Positions 51,519 to 64,000 of a DNA stretch of 64,000 nt are shown here, in pieces. Positions within the stretch are counted from its first letter, which is position 1. Each line of letters begins with the position of its first letter. Position numbers and translations under genes: made by a program. This stretch comes from Cantharellus purpuraceus. Lineage: Eukaryota > Basidiomycota > Agaricomycetes > Cantharellales > Hydnaceae. The stretch is taken from contig JALBUN010000045.1 in assembly GCA_025174535.1 (NCBI GenBank), forward strand, positions 3,038,001-3,102,000. Direction: 5' to 3'. The notes under the pieces are model-generated. The model did no database searches. It was not told where the DNA came from and saw nothing but the letters and a program-made list of their open reading frames with translations.

Positions 51519-52971
51519 TCAGCCATAGACAGCAGAAAACGCGATGGCATAACATACGCGGTCCCTGCGACCCTGTTTGTTGCCGCTCTTGTCGTTCATG
51601 TTCATGTTCATGTTCTTGTTGGACCCCTTTCCTTCTTGTGCAGAGTTTGAAGCTTGAGCATCCTTGGCAGCGTCGGTAGCCTTGGCGCCTTTAGCGGTGG
51701 CAGTCTTGTCCGTGGCGGAGTTGCCCTTTCCATTCTGTGCAGACTTGCCGTTCTGTGGGGAGCTGGTAGCCTGTGCCTTTTGGGAGGAAGAAGCGCTGCT
51801 CTTATTTCCCGCGTTGGCAGAGGTATTAGCGTTGCCAGCTTTGCCAGCGTTGGCTCCTGCGGCGGCATTGGCGGCACCATCTTTGCCTGCAGCGGCATTG
51901 GCGGCACCATCTTTGCCTGCAGCAGCATTGGCGGCACCAGCGTTACCTCCTGCAGCGGCATTGGCGGCGCCAGCGTTGCCTCCTGCAGCTGCTTTTCCGT
52001 CCGCAGTCACGGTAAACTAGCGGAATCTCAGTCTTGCGAAAAGGTGACACAATGCCTTACTCACGTAGATAGCGTCGTCAAACGAACCATGTTGAGCGAC
52101 GGGTCCAATCACAGGCTGGTGGTTTGCGGCAGTGTTGATAGAGAAAAGACGGTAAGTACCTGCAGGAAGCCCTTTCTTGACGGTGGCTGTCAACTGCCCA
52201 ACATTTCCTTTATTGACCGCCGCAGCATTCAAGCCTTGGAAAAAGGCAAACACTGTAGGGTCCGCGGGGGCGGTGTCTTGGAGACCCTTGATGGACTGGA
52301 TAACAAAGTGCGAATGGCCAATGATTTGGCCTTGCTTGTTGAGCTGTTGCGGGGCAGCAAAGTAGTTGGTATTCGGGTTGGTAAATGCGCCGGTTTGCAT
52401 GCCCGTGATAGCCATAGTGACGTCAAATGGTGTATTAGCCTTGACCGTTCCAAAGTTGGCTGCGTATAAGGGTCAAGCATCAAATAAGAAGATGAATTAT
52501 GGCTAACGCACGTGGAGTAGTGAATTTGCATGAAGGCGTATTCTTGGAGGACGGTATATCCCCCATAGGAACGGGGTTGCAAGATCCAGTAGGGTTCTGT
52601 AAGCCATTTGTGATCGTCTTTCCCACGCAACTGTTGATAAAGTTGTTCGTGGACGTGATTGAAGGGGCCTGGCCAGCCTCAGTGCCGTTGCCGTTGTTAA
52701 GGCCGTTCTTCGCAAGGTTGGGCCCAATTACCGAAGGGTCGAGCTGAAGCGACGTCTGAGCGTTGTTGTTCTGGGAGCCTTTGGTAAATGAAATCTGAAA
52801 CAATAGAGTCAGACTCACATTTGCATTGCCATTGTTTGCGGCATTGTTGTTGTTGTTCGCGTTTCCCCCCTGCTTTCCGCCATTGTTGTTATTAACTGGC
52901 GAGGCGGTAACGACGGATGCGGCGTGGGTGAACGCCAACAGGATGAACGCGGTCGAGATGGAGAACCTCAT
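51519..52971 (-). CDS. Secreted GEgh16-like protein with low-complexity ends
   Basis: ATG 52971 gives MRFSISTAFILLAFTHAASV, a signal peptide ending near TAS. An Asn/Gly-rich linker follows, then after a 48-bp intron NNNAQTSLQLDPSVIGPNLA and NFINSCVG. The conserved core has TPFDVTMAITGMQTG, NPNTNYFAAPQQLNKQGQII and GHSHFVIQSI, then VKKGLPAGTYRLFSINTAAN and HGSFDDAIYV. This core is shared by secreted basidiomycete proteins of the GEgh16 group, often mislabelled ribosomal protein S17. A tail of about 140 residues is Ala/Gly/Asn-rich with tandem GAANAAAGKD units. It probably acts at or outside the cell wall; the function is not established. Confidence 0.75.
51835..51985. repeat. Tandem repeat encoding Ala/Gly-rich tail
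   Basis: Five units of 30-36 bp of the form GCGGCATTGGCGGCACCAKC with variable ends, inside the minus-strand secreted-protein gene. Copies carry KDGAANAAAG or GNAGAANAAAG. Confidence 0.85.
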
Positions 52972-55900
52972 GTCGAGTTGAAGAAGAGTCGGATGATGTG
53001 GTGAAGAGTAATAGGTCTTGCTGACAGCTAGTGAATGAATGCGGATCTACCGTGAAAATTGCGAGATCGACTGCCAACACGACACCAGGTCTGAAGGTAG
53101 CGATAGAGGTGGAAGAATGAAGGCGTGAACTGCGAAAAAAACCAGTGAGAAAAAGTGCAGCGAGCTTTACCTGAAAGCGCAAGGAACTCACAAGAGTGTG
53201 GTGGTGGTTTAAAGGAGAGAGGGGTGAAGAAAACACGCCCTTTCAACCGAGCCTTAATGGCTCGGGGTGAGGCCCCCGGATACTTCCGGAGTTGATGAAA
53301 CTGAATCTGGATAATAGATACTTATTGTTATCAGAGTTGTCATCAACTACCGATTCTTCCCAGGGTTTTCAGGGTCCTTCCTTATACGCTACCTTGTCCG
53401 ACTCAGACTGCTCTACATACTCTTTAGATAGGTTCTCTCCAGTCCAAAGATGGTTCATGAGATGATGAGCTAGGGTTGTGTGCTGTCGTTTGTGAGCGTT
53501 CTATCGCGTCCTATCGCGTTCTCCGCCTTGTTGTTGTCTATTGTCTATATTCAGGAACTAAACTCGAGTGCCTGTCCACATGAACAGCTATTAAAGTCGC
53601 GCTTCCCCACAACCTCCACCAACTCCCCAGTTCTCCTCTTTCCCACAATCCAATGACACAACGGACAAGATTGCCCGTTCCCGCACAGGTCGTCGTCTCA
53701 CCTTACAGATGGTGGTTGCCTCTACCACAAGAGTCTCGTGATTGAAGATGATTCTAGAAGGGATACTGAGAGACCCCGGATGGTGTTGGTGACTATCTGG
53801 CGCTCTCCAGATGGAGGCGAAGGATGCCCGAGCCGCCGTCAGGCGCCTTGACGACTTCATGCAGGCCTGGATGCATTTTGTGCACCGGTACCAATAGTGT
53901 ACTACTCAAGGCTGTTTTTCCCCTATCGATCGGACCGACGTTGACAATATGCTGCATTTTATTTGTCAGTAGATCACTAACCGCTCTATATACCGATAGG
54001 CAGAGTGATGGTTTGTCGGTTCTTCGTTCACAAAATCCGGGTGATTCTGTCTGCCTTTACGCTTAGATTCGAATTTACGCGCAAGGCGTTGCCATGTATC
54101 CACATGATGACTTTCGTCGCTTTCCAGTTCTCACTGAATCACACTGCTACCCTTTATGATGATGAGGAGCAACTTTACCTTCCCAACACCTGGTCGTAGT
54201 AGTGCCCTCTTAAGCGTGGAGTAACGCAAATCAGCATCACCCCGAAACTTTTCTCAGCGTGCTTCTTGCAGTACAGTATACCCCAGCTTCTAGTAAAGCA
54301 TATGGTTCCCTCTTAGAAAATAAAAAAAAACATATCACCATTGCACAACCTATCCTTTCGCTTCCATTCTCACAAAGTATGTTAACTTTCCAACTGTTGA
54401 TCCAACACATGCGGTGCGCGGAGGCGAATAACGGTGTTGACGAGACGTAGTACTCCAACCGCGACGCGTCTCCCTAGATTTTCTTATCATGTTCTGAAAC
54501 AATCTAACTTGATCCGGGCGAAACATCACAGTAATCATGATTTGTTAGTGTCACGAGGAGCGGAGTGTTTTTCTGGCTACCCTGGCCAACAAGCCGTGTT
54601 CGGCACAACTCCACCCTCGCTAATTTTGGCTAGCAACCCCTTGAACTAATATTATAAAAACCCTATGCCGGCCTAATGCTTCCCCATACTTCTTGAAGAC
54701 TTACATTTCTTCCCAATATGCGGTATGGAGGCACTCGATCAGGCACAACCAACAGCATCAGTCGCCGGCCCCTATTCGAATTCAAGGGCCTAACCCTTTT
54801 AACAGTGGGTGGCTTGATTTGTGCACATCCGCGAAAGGTGAATTCACGTACACCAATGCATCGGAATAATCGGCATAAAGTTGATAAATTCGTTTACCCC
54901 AATGGTGGGTTGATCGGCTAGCGATCGAGCTGGCATTGATGGATTATGCCAAACCGGTCACACCTCGTCACAGTCCGACAGGGGTTGCTCTGAGTTGCTC
55001 TGGTATCCTCTGGTATTGTCATCAAGGGACTAGCACTGATCGCGCTCTAAGTTGGCAACCGGAGCGTCTACTTCCTATTATTAAGTTTGCTCCCATTCCT
55101 CAACGAACCAACGCTCATTTCTCCATCCGTCTCTGCCTGCAACCATTGCATGGAGATATATCATCAGCGGTGATCATCTAGATAATACGAGATAATAACG
55201 CGCACACCGTTACTGTCAAACCTCAACACACAAGTAGAATCGAGTCACCATTCAGGACCCAAAATGATGAACAGGGTAAATATTAATAACTGATAGCAGA
55301 CTATCACCAGACTAACCTCCATAAAAATAGCATATAAACACCAGAAGCAATACCAGGGCAAAAAAGCGACAAAATGACGGTAACTTGAAAACACACTTTG
55401 CCCCCATCCTGATTTAGTCCGCACTGGCTGTGGTGAGCGTGTACAAGTGCGAAACTGAGCTATTATTGGAGAGGGCCTGTCACTGTAACTTCAAGAATAA
55501 CCAGGAAGAGATGAAGCGCCACAAGAGGGGGACGACAAGTCTTTTCAAGCGTCCTCAGACTTCAGTCCTGTAATCACATGAATCAATCCTTCGCCGGCGA
55601 TCACTGGATTCTCCAATATGGTAGCCGCGGAACCCAGGCTTAGCGCTTTATCAAGGTCGGAGAACTATATCGTCACATTACATATTGAAGCCGTCGAAGA
55701 GTGTAGGCCAATAGTGCAACAACCCTGCTTTCTTCATACTCCACAGTGCGCCAAAGAGTCTAGTCCCGATATTGCGCAGACATCGGTGAGCCGGTACAGA
55801 GTTGTGTCTTGGGCGTGCGTGACACCTAGAACCACCTCGGGAAATGACAAGACTTCGATCCTCGAAACATGAAGACTGTGATGTAATAGATACCTCACGA

Positions 55901-58900
55901 CATGGCGAACTGGCGTCTCACCGACATTTGGCGTACCATTTCATAAACGAGAATGAAACACACACCTTTCGAAGTTACACTTGTTGTCATTGACGTCTAT
56001 CATACCAAATACCATTCAAGCTGCATCCGAAAGCCGGAAAGGCAGGATGCTGCTCTTATTGCTGAAGGGGAGTGCTCGTTCTATTCTAACAATGCATGAA
56101 CAAGCTGCAGGACATGCAGGCGAGGGTGAGCAAGCACAGTGATTGGTCCAAGGCCCGACTCCTTTGTAGTCCACACACGCGCTTATTGTCACGGCATAAG
56201 CGTGATGAAACATTTACGATGAGTGCCATACAGTTCGTAGATGTGCACGCTGGAGCCGGCCCAGATCCAGTACGTGCTACGCATATAATATAATACGACT
56301 AATCTAAACAAAGGCTGGGACGTTATGTCGAAGGCTGGTAGAATGACTGTTGATTGGTATTAAAACTAATAGGAGAACGATTCCGTTTCAACGGGTTCGC
56401 CTTGCAGCTTGAATTTATATGCAAGTTCCATCACGAAAGGCACAGAATTTATAGGCCCGTTAAAACACGTGATACCTATATCTGCGGCGTTGAAGGGAAT
56501 ACCCAAACCGATGAGTACGCTATCCTTCGGTGTATTTACGGACCGAGGATGCATTGTAGTAAATCACGCGTGTTCCCGTTTATCGATTCAATTCGTTGGA
56601 CGAAAGTCCCGTGACCATCAATGCTTCCAGTTACCACCCGGTGATGAATGTCCATTATATACGCCACCTAGGAGCATGTCAAAAGATGCATGTACTGCAC
56701 CACCGAACTCACCATTGGAATCATGCTAAACTGCATGATGGCCGACTCGAAGCCGGAGCCCGGACGAATTAATTTCAAAAGCAATTGCACCAGGATAATT
56801 GAGCTGCGCATAACGGTCTTGAGTCACTAGTGACGCTGCCACAAAGAGTGCGGCCATTGCTGTTAACGGCGTCGGACTTTCAAAATTCAAATTTGATATG
56901 CCGTGCAGTATCAACGGACAGCTCTTCGCGTCTGCAGGTAGACTCTGTCACGCTCGACTTGCTTTAGAATAATTGTTGAGTAACTGAACAATTTCTTTAA
57001 AACTTAATCCCAGACTCAACTGAATTAATACCAATCAATATCTTCCTTCTTGTGACTGCATCCTATGAATGGTGGATAGGACGGGACTGAAGTTCCGCAT
57101 TGACAGACAAACCCGCTGTGCAATTTTTTCTTTTCAATGAACAGCTCATCAGATGACACCCTCCTCTAGTCACCTCTTAGAGAGAATTCAATTCACTCGA
57201 TTCAAGTGTTGCTATTCTTTCGCCTGTGGCTTGGAGGCGTGTTTTTTCTACAGAACACACTGTCATCTGGCAATTTCAAAATCGCAGCTTGCGCCGCTCC
57301 GGAGCTCTATAGCATGCGAAACGCCCAGTACGTATAAAGCTGAGCCAACTGCATCCTGGTCGAACACAACACCCAAAAGTTTGAACATCACCAAGCAGCA
57401 CAGATAGCCGCCATGATTTTTCGCTGAAGGCATCTACATTATTATCCCAGGGAGGACCACTCGTCAAGGTTTATTGGGATATCTTTGTCATGCTCATCAT
57501 TCCCACCCTTAGTGACCTTTTTTTCGCTTTTTTCAGTGGCACTTCATGCCTGTCAATAGCACCTTTACGTGATCACTGCTGCGGATCGGCCAGAGTCCAA
57601 GCTAATGATCACGGTTGTGCTGATCTGTCAATATATCTTTTTCTTCTGCTTACATCCTGTTTTCAACGATACAAAATAAACCGCTGTCTGCCAGTACCAA
57701 GGATGCTGCTGTCAAATTTGCCATAGAAGCAGCTCAGAAGGGGACAGTGGGGTTCGTTTGATCTCTCTACAGATTCTCAAGTAATGATACCAAGATTTTA
57801 CCTTTATACACAGAATCCGTGTCACTGCCAAAGATGAGTACTGGAAGATGGATATCTCTAATGAGCCGGTCAGTCTCCAACAATCAAGTCTCTCTGCAGC
57901 TGCTAGAACTCGGATTCTAAGTCAGGATTGCGTGTAGAGGCAGCAAAGGCCATGATCTTTGGCTCGTCGTTCCGGTCCCTTAAATTTGGGGGAATAGAAA
58001 TAGCGTCAACTCTCGATGCACTTTCCTTTTCCACAAATGTACTTGGCGATATGCCTGTGTTCTTGTCAATGAATGCAACAGATGGCTCAGCTTTGTGGTG
58101 ATGATGTCATAGATCCCCACTTACACGACGCCCTCGAAATAAATTTAGACTATCTGTGACTGGTGCTATGCTTCCAAACGAATAAAGAATAGTTCGTATA
58201 AAAAGATAAGTGCTGCACAAGGTATTTATTCATAGGTCTAGGAGAAGGAACTCTCCAACTGTTTGTTTCCAGTGCTTTCATTGTACCCTCGTAAATTGTC
58301 TGTGGTGCTTTTATTTCAACAGTGGTCTTGGTCTTACGGCGACCACGATGTCATAATTCTCCATTTACATGACTCCTCGCAATGGTATCTTAGCAACACG
58401 CGATCCTTGATGCCCTTGGGCAAGCAATGCATGGCAGGCACATGACATCCATACTTATAGTTCTTCCGGAAAGAGCTTTACAAAGGGCCCCAAGATGGTT
58501 CCTATCTGTAGCGTCGGCGGCGGTTCACCGTGTGGGATATGGTTACGAGAGACACCTGATTGTAGAGGTCTCCATTATACGTCTGAGGATTCCACGCCGT
58601 CCAATACAATCGGTCGGCATTGTACCTATGTTTTGTGAGCTTGCATTATATTATAAGCCTGCCAAGTTGAGATCAAGGGAAGTTGGGACGCACTCACAAA
58701 TGGCCATGAAGGCGCCCTGTTCCAGGAAAGATCGGCTCCCACGTACATAGTTGTCGATAAAGGGTGAAACGCTAAAATCGATGGACTTTGAGGCCATGAC
58801 CTCAAAGTTGGGCACAACCCTTGTGCTGCCAGCACCGGTCCAGAGTTAAATTCATGATTTACTTCCATAGCGTGCATGCTACACGAGAGATTTCTATCAC

Positions 58901-59537
58901 GAGCTCTAGTCCAACACAAGCCGAGTGATCACAAAGTCAAACCAAGAGCACTGGCAGTGTTGAACCAACGAAGATCGAACGCTTCTTCCACCAATGTCTA
59001 GGAAAACTTGGGAGTCTGCCTTTCACTGGACCACAGCATGAGGATAAAAGTAGCCAAAGTTACACCTGTAAATTCAAGCTAGTTCCGTCGATGCTAGTTG
59101 GTTGACGCCAAGGCTGTCTATTAACATCACAGCATGGTTTGGTGGCATGATACCGTTGGTCGCATCGAACCTCGCAGACGCCGGCGTATGTTCCTTCACG
59201 ACACAGCAGCGACCTTTTCGTGAGTGAACAGAGACCTCCATTGGACGGCTTCATGAGTGATATATATGGAGAATGAGTATAGGGTCCCGCTACTTCGGCT
59301 TCAGTGAACCAATCGAAACCACAGGTGTTCGGTACACATGTTCGATGCAAAAACATGCCGTATTAGATATCTAAATTGCACCCACAAACGCTACTTGGCC
59401 GTCTCACGCTGCACCGGCCATGACTTATTCTTGCCAGCTGTGGTGGAAGGAGACTTGAAATAAATAACGGCGGTTGAGCTAGCTGGGAGTGACAATCAAC
59501 ACCAATTACTAGAGGCAGTGAATTGAACATACTGAGA
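52972..59537. other. Gene-poor region with coding-looking relics
   Basis: I cannot support any complete gene over 6.5 kb. Protein-like fragments without intact frames are present. On the minus strand, at 56700-56940, KSCPLILHGISNLNFESPTP and AMAALFVAASLVTQDRYAQL run into single stops, and at 56366-56530 there is LIGLGIPFNAADIGITCF. On the plus strand, at about 57700, STKDAAVKFAIEAAQKGTVG, and at 57945-58100, AMIFGSSFRSLKFGGIEIAS and STNVLGDMPVFLSMNATDG. They look like decayed genes of unknown family. A possible promoter (TTATAAAAACCC, 54653) precedes a short frame at 54718. Confidence 0.45.
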
Positions 59538-62500
59538 CTAGTCCACGTCGTCTGCTCTTGGCTCCGCTACTCCTGTTCTAACCTCGTCGCCGTGGTCTGA
59601 ATCTGAATTGGAGGCCGCCTCTGTCTCAGTGGTGCGACCCCATATACGACCGAAAAGGTTTTGCACTATGCGCACAGGGAAAAACTAAACATAAACACAA
59701 CATGGAGATGCGCATCGACGGGTATTCAGGTGGATGGCTTACAGGTTCATCTTCATGCTCAGCTTCGTCATTTGCTTGTGGCTCCGTGTGCTCGCCTCCG
59801 CCCTCGTCGTCTTGCCTGTCAACACCATCACGGATGATGTCGAGTTCCCCACCGGGCATTCTTCCTTGTTCAGCAGGAATTCCGGCCACGTTTCCATCAA
59901 GAGCCTCGGCGATTCTGCCTAGTACATCCTCCATGACTTCCTGGGGAAAGTCTCTTGCTAACCGGTCAATGTCGACCCCCTCGCGGAGTCTTGCCAAAAT
60001 CTCCGGATGCATATCTAACAAAGCCTGCATATGGACTATATTAATCATACTACCTGAGGACTTCACACTTTAAATATACTACGTACCTGAAGCTGGTCAG
60101 GAATGTTCATGCCTTGCGGTTGGTTTGCCATCCTGTTTCCTGCGACATTTCTTGCCCCGCCTCTTGTCTTCACATGCGCAGCATCCGAGAAGTATGCCCC
60201 TTCATAAATGCTCACTGCTGTCATAGGTGGAAGTGGATCACCCTCTATGGCTTGCGTTAAGCGCGTGGTCACATCCGACGGGAGAAACGATGTGAGATGT
60301 CGGAAATCGGGTGCGAGAGGCGAAACTACTACAACATGACGATATATTGCTTCAGTAAATTTTGAGTGTCCGGAGAAAAAGTTTCGTAGCCTTGCACGCG
60401 GTTGAGGTAGTTCGGAAGTTGTGAATGAAGAGGCAGCAAGTGTATTAAGTGTCTTGAAAAGCCAGGCAGCTTGTTCAGGAAGCTTCCACAGTGAAAAGGA
60501 CCGCATGGCATAGATATGTGAAAGGAGATGAATCATCGAAGTTGAACAATCGTCCCGATACGAGCTATGTGGAAGCACTGAGTTAGTCAAACTATTTACT
60601 AATCAAGAAGTTCAAGAGCAGACTTGTAATCAATGACGATCTTGAAGGCATCTATCTTCCGTAATTCGGGGGATATCGACAAGTCGATTTTGTCTACAAG
60701 TAACGGCACGATGCTGGGGAATGCGAAAATCGCATCTCTTAAAGCCTGGGTGCTTTCCCGATGTTCCTACTAGGTTATTAGTGCTAGTAAGAAGTCTCAA
60801 GCAGGAGACTCATACATTATCCGCCTCACCCTCCTTCTCGAATAATGCCAATGCCCGGGACCAACACCATCCAGGTAGCATCGTGACATCAAATCGCCTC
60901 TCTCCGCCTTTGAAAAAGACCATCTTTGCATAAGTATCCCACACACTAAGTAGCCAGTCCGCTTGTTTTGCCTTGATTGCAAGATAATCTAGGTGCAAAA
61001 GGGCGCCATGTGGATCGGTATGGGGATCGAGGGAGAAGAGGAGTCTTGCGAATTCAAAGGCTGTCCGAGGAGTGCCACGACGGTTGAGATCTCTATATAT
61101 AACCAGTCAAGTCAAAATAAGGCAAGCAAAGACAATGATGAGGATGTTCACATAACGTTCCGCGCCAGAGCCAGATAGAACACCCGGTTCTCGACGTGAT
61201 TGAAGTCGAGACGATGTGTGCCCGTTGTGAGATTGAACGCGCCTGAAAATGCTCGTTCGTAGGCGAATAATGCACGCGACATAAAGTCGGCAGCAGTAGA
61301 GTACTCTGCCAATATCACGTTAACTCAGCATGTGACATACAAAGGAACAAGAGAATAGAACACATACCCTCTCGATGACGGAATACTTCTGCCATCTGAA
61401 GAAGTGTGTCCGCATGCCATGGCATCTCATACATGAGATTATAGAACATTTCAGGATCTTGATTCGTAGTAGTGAGAGCCAGTATAAGCAGTATGCGGCT
61501 TACCTCCACCCATGACGCACTGTAGGTACTCAAACGTGGCTCCTTTGTACCGAGGACTCGCTTCAAATGTCCACCAGCGTTCTCCATATCCTGGACTGAC
61601 GCCTTCATTTTTGTCTACTTCTTGCGGGGTGAGTGCCCGCATCGACAAACCAGCACGATAATGTGCAGGTGGCCATGTTGATTGTGGACGCACGAGTTGA
61701 GAGCGTACTTTAGCAGGCCGTGATGCTCCAGAGGAGGTTATCTAAAAATAATAAAAAACATAGGGTGTTATCTCCGTACGCGTAGCTGAAGTAATCTGGA
61801 CATACAACTTTGGAGCCAAAAAACCGACGAAGCTCTGTTTCTGGGTCAAGGTGCTTAAATGAAACGCTAAGATGGGAACTAATACGAGTTATGAGATGAG
61901 AAAAATAAGATCGGTAGAGGGAGGTTACTTCAATACGTCTAACGACGAATGTGATTCTGGCGTTGTGTTGGCAGGATCAGAACGATGTAACGCTGAGCGC
62001 CTATAACACGGCTCTCAACGGCTGTGTACAAATGTATAACCAGAGGACACCTACTTCCCCGATAGCTCTGCTAGTGCTTTCTCAAAGTCGTCATCTTTAG
62101 CTTTTTGCTTTGCTTTTGACTTTGAACCTTCCTGGACTCTCAGTCTGCTCTTGTTGGGCTTTGGTGCTACTGCTTCAGGAAAAATAACAGGATTTCCGGC
62201 GCTTTTCTTCTTCTTCCTTGACTGCGATCGAATAAGCGCAAATTGCAAAGAAGGGACAGTCTCATTCTACCTTCTTTGATCTTGCAGTGACGACTGATTC
62301 CACGGCCTCGCTGGATGAACCTACGTCCTTTTCGTCATCATCGTCTTCTACCAGCTGTCTCAAAGTCAGATCACTCTTGACGATACAGTTGACCTGACCC
62401 ACCGCCGCGAAACCAATGGCTCTTCTCGAAGCCCCTTCTCTGCTTGATGCATCCAGTTCATCATCCGACATATTTTCGTTACTTTGGGTGTTTGATGGGC

Positions 62501-62561
62501 CGGCAAGGGCCTCAAGCTCTTCCTGTTCGCGCTGTTGCCTCTTACTCAGACGGGGTGGCAT
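59538..62561 (-). CDS. rqc1: TCF25/Rqc1 family protein (ribosome quality control subunit 1)
   Basis: ATG 62561 gives MPPRLSKRQQREQEELEALA and the stop is at 59538; the gene is cut by many short introns. N-terminal acidic and basic low-complexity region (KKKKSAGNPVIFPEAV), then the TCF25 core: GYGERWWTFEASPRYKGATF, FYNLMYEMPWHADTLLQMAE, FRHREG, MSRALFAYERAFSGAFNLTT, GTHRLDFNHVENRVFYLALA and WLFKTLNTLAASSF. The C-terminus is acidic (FGRIWGRTTETEAASNSDSD). In yeast Rqc1 works with Ltn1 and Rqc2 on stalled 60S subunits to ubiquitinate incomplete chains. The block order matches the family along its whole length. The gene symbol is by homology. Confidence 0.9.
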
Positions 62562-63215
62562 AGAATTAGCTTACAGGCAGTAACGTCACTATTATGTAAT
62601 CAGACGCGCGTAGGCTGAGTTCAAACTTTATGACCCGAACCGTAAAACAAGCCCTACACTGCAAGTTGCTTCGAGAACAACTGGCTGGTGGAATACGTGC
62701 GACAGGCGATGTTGCGATACACTGGGTTAGTGACTTGTGGTTTTTGACTGCGTGAGAACAACTGTCTGCCAAGTCCACCTAATGCTGTCCCCGACGATAC
62801 CCGGAGTTATTGTTGATCCATCACAGTGTGTAGTACTGGGTGTCTTCAAGCTGACTGGATTGTATGCTATCATTATATACTATGCTGCATCCTCACGCCA
62901 ATCTATTTGACCCTTGATCATGAGAGGAGTGACGTGTTGAGATTGCATCCAGAGCCAAAACGGAACTACATCTTGCACACATATAAGCTTCCCTTATTCT
63001 ATACCCCGCGTCAGTCTGCCTCTTCGTAATAATGATTTTGTGCAGCAAATGCTACTTATACGAACCTGAGCGCCTAGCGGAGGCAGGCAATGCAACTCCC
63101 ACTTAATCACGGTAATTTCCAGAGCACGATTGCCCTACTGCAGGGTTGACTGTATCTATTCCAACCCGAACACCTGTAGGCGCAGCTTGTCTCAGAACCT
63201 GTACCATCCTTGCGC
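62562..63215. other. Divergent intergenic region
   Basis: 654 bp between the starts of the TCF25 gene (minus) and the DUF6534 gene (plus). No gene is seen. It should hold both promoters. Confidence 0.6.
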
Positions 63216-64000
63216 ATGACGGCTGCAGACGCCAACGTCGGTGCCAACGTCGGTGCCCTGGAGCTCAGCATACTATTTTCTACCCTTCTTTATGGCGTTG
63301 TAACCTTGCTAGTTTACCTGTACGCTAGAAGTGACTTCAAGGACGCCCTGCTGATCCGAGCGATTGTTTGTAGACGGCTTCACTACTCCTGCTTTATCAA
63401 CCACTCACATTGTTTTTCAGGTTGGCTTCGTTTGGTGAGCAGAAGCTTGTGTGTAGAATTGGGAGCTAAGCTTGTTTACCAATTCTGCCTAGGATTCTTG
63501 AGACCGCTCATATGTCACTCACGTGGGAGATTCTCTACGTCACGACGGTTACGGATCCTGGAGATCCGTTCACGGCCAATAGAGGGATTTTGTCTCTCGC
63601 TGCGGTTATCCCCACTACTGCACTGGTTGGCTCAACCGTACAGGTAGGTTCTGTTAAAATCAAACTTGAGCCACCCTCATCCTCCCCCCTCCTCATTTGC
63701 TTAGTGCTTTTACGCTTATCGAGTGCGGATCCTATCCGACAACCTACTAGCTCCTACGATAGCGTGGATTGTTAGCCTCACTCGATGTGCTTTCGTTGTT
63801 GTTGCCACAGTTCTTTTCATCAAGCAGCAAGCTCTTAGAGATTTCGCCACAACATATGCATGGCTACTGAGTGTGATTTTCGCGTTAGATACATTTGTTG
63901 ATGCGCTGAACACATCATCGATATGCTATTATCTACGACGCCAACGGTCGCATATGAAATCGTGAGCCCTCCCTGTTGCTCTTGTCCTTAAGGATTTGCA
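63216..64000 (+). CDS. DUF6534 seven-helix membrane protein, 5' part
   Basis: ATG 63216 (MTAADANVGANVGALELSIL). Introns join exons as LIRAIV-GFVW, then -ILETAHMSLTWEILYV, and later STVQ-CFYAYRVRILS. The next donor follows YLRRQRSHMK and the gene leaves the window. Hydrophobic helices alternate with short loops (ILFSTLLYGVVTLLVYLY; WEILYVTTV; LAAVIPTTALVGSTV; WIVSLTRCAFVVVATVLFI; WLLSVIFALDTFVDALNTS), and the FxYRV motif after helix 4 is typical of this very large Agaricomycete family. The C-terminal DUF6534 domain would lie beyond the edge. No function is known for the family. Confidence 0.85.

Noticed and set aside
53250..53285. Possible tRNA-like stem near the GAGCCTTAATGGCTC word
   Set aside because: Only one short hairpin is visible; no cloverleaf, A box or B box. 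I found no convincing tRNA or rRNA gene anywhere in the window.

Overview
The window looks like nuclear DNA of a basidiomycete (Agaricomycetes-type) fungus. Host genes are split by many 48-65 bp introns with GT/AG ends, and they include typical Agaricomycete families: a DUF6534 membrane protein, a GEgh16-like secreted protein, PNGase A, and a WD40-containing inositol polyphosphate 5-phosphatase. Roughly the first 40 kb is a deep stack of nested transposons of chromovirus, copia and DDE type. No genus can be named from the sequence alone.

Transposon stack (about 1.1-40.2 kb). A dead tyrosine-recombinase (Crypton-like) fragment and a piece of an LTR are followed by a copia remnant (D). Next to it lies gypsy element B (5' LTR 3108-3390, 3' LTR 39858-40219). 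The RNase H region of B is split by chromovirus C (6041-26486, perfect 5-bp TSD AGATG). The pol gene of C is itself split by a solo LTR of family A (8494-9925, TSD GAACT) and by an 8.1-kb AT-rich DDE element, here called E (10202-18316, TSD CTAAG). An antisense zinc-cluster ORF at the 3' end of C is split by a 1.4-kb element U, which carries an inverted second copy of U inside it. The integrase of B is split by an older family-A LTR, and that LTR by a complete, very young family-A chromovirus (27952-39668, TSD CACAC) with an intact 2031-residue Gag-Pol and two accessory ORFs. Removing each insertion at its TSD restores reading through the host element, so the order of arrival can be read directly.

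Element E is the most unusual object. It has near-identical 563/562-bp direct repeats at its ends, and each repeat carries its own short inverted termini. Its interior encodes a DDE transposase followed by a chromodomain, a C-terminally anchored membrane protein, a coiled-coil protein with an acidic Ser/Asp repeat tail, a cysteine-rich protein and several small proteins. One of these is a 92-residue, two-exon gene with a clean 48-bp intron. Several frames break only inside A-runs, which points to homopolymer errors or slippage rather than random decay.

Host gene block (40.5-49.7 kb): an inositol polyphosphate 5-phosphatase whose start codon is about 0.2 kb from the transposon stack, a PPR-type protein, and on the other strand a PNGase A. 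After a gap comes a secreted GEgh16-like protein (51.5-53.0 kb). A 6.5-kb gene-poor stretch holds coding-looking relics. It is followed by the TCF25/Rqc1 gene (59.5-62.6 kb, minus) and the 5' part of a DUF6534 membrane protein running off the right edge.

In the old elements, many in-frame stops are TGA at positions where a CGA arginine codon is expected. This is what CpG methylation and deamination would leave. Element A has no such stops.
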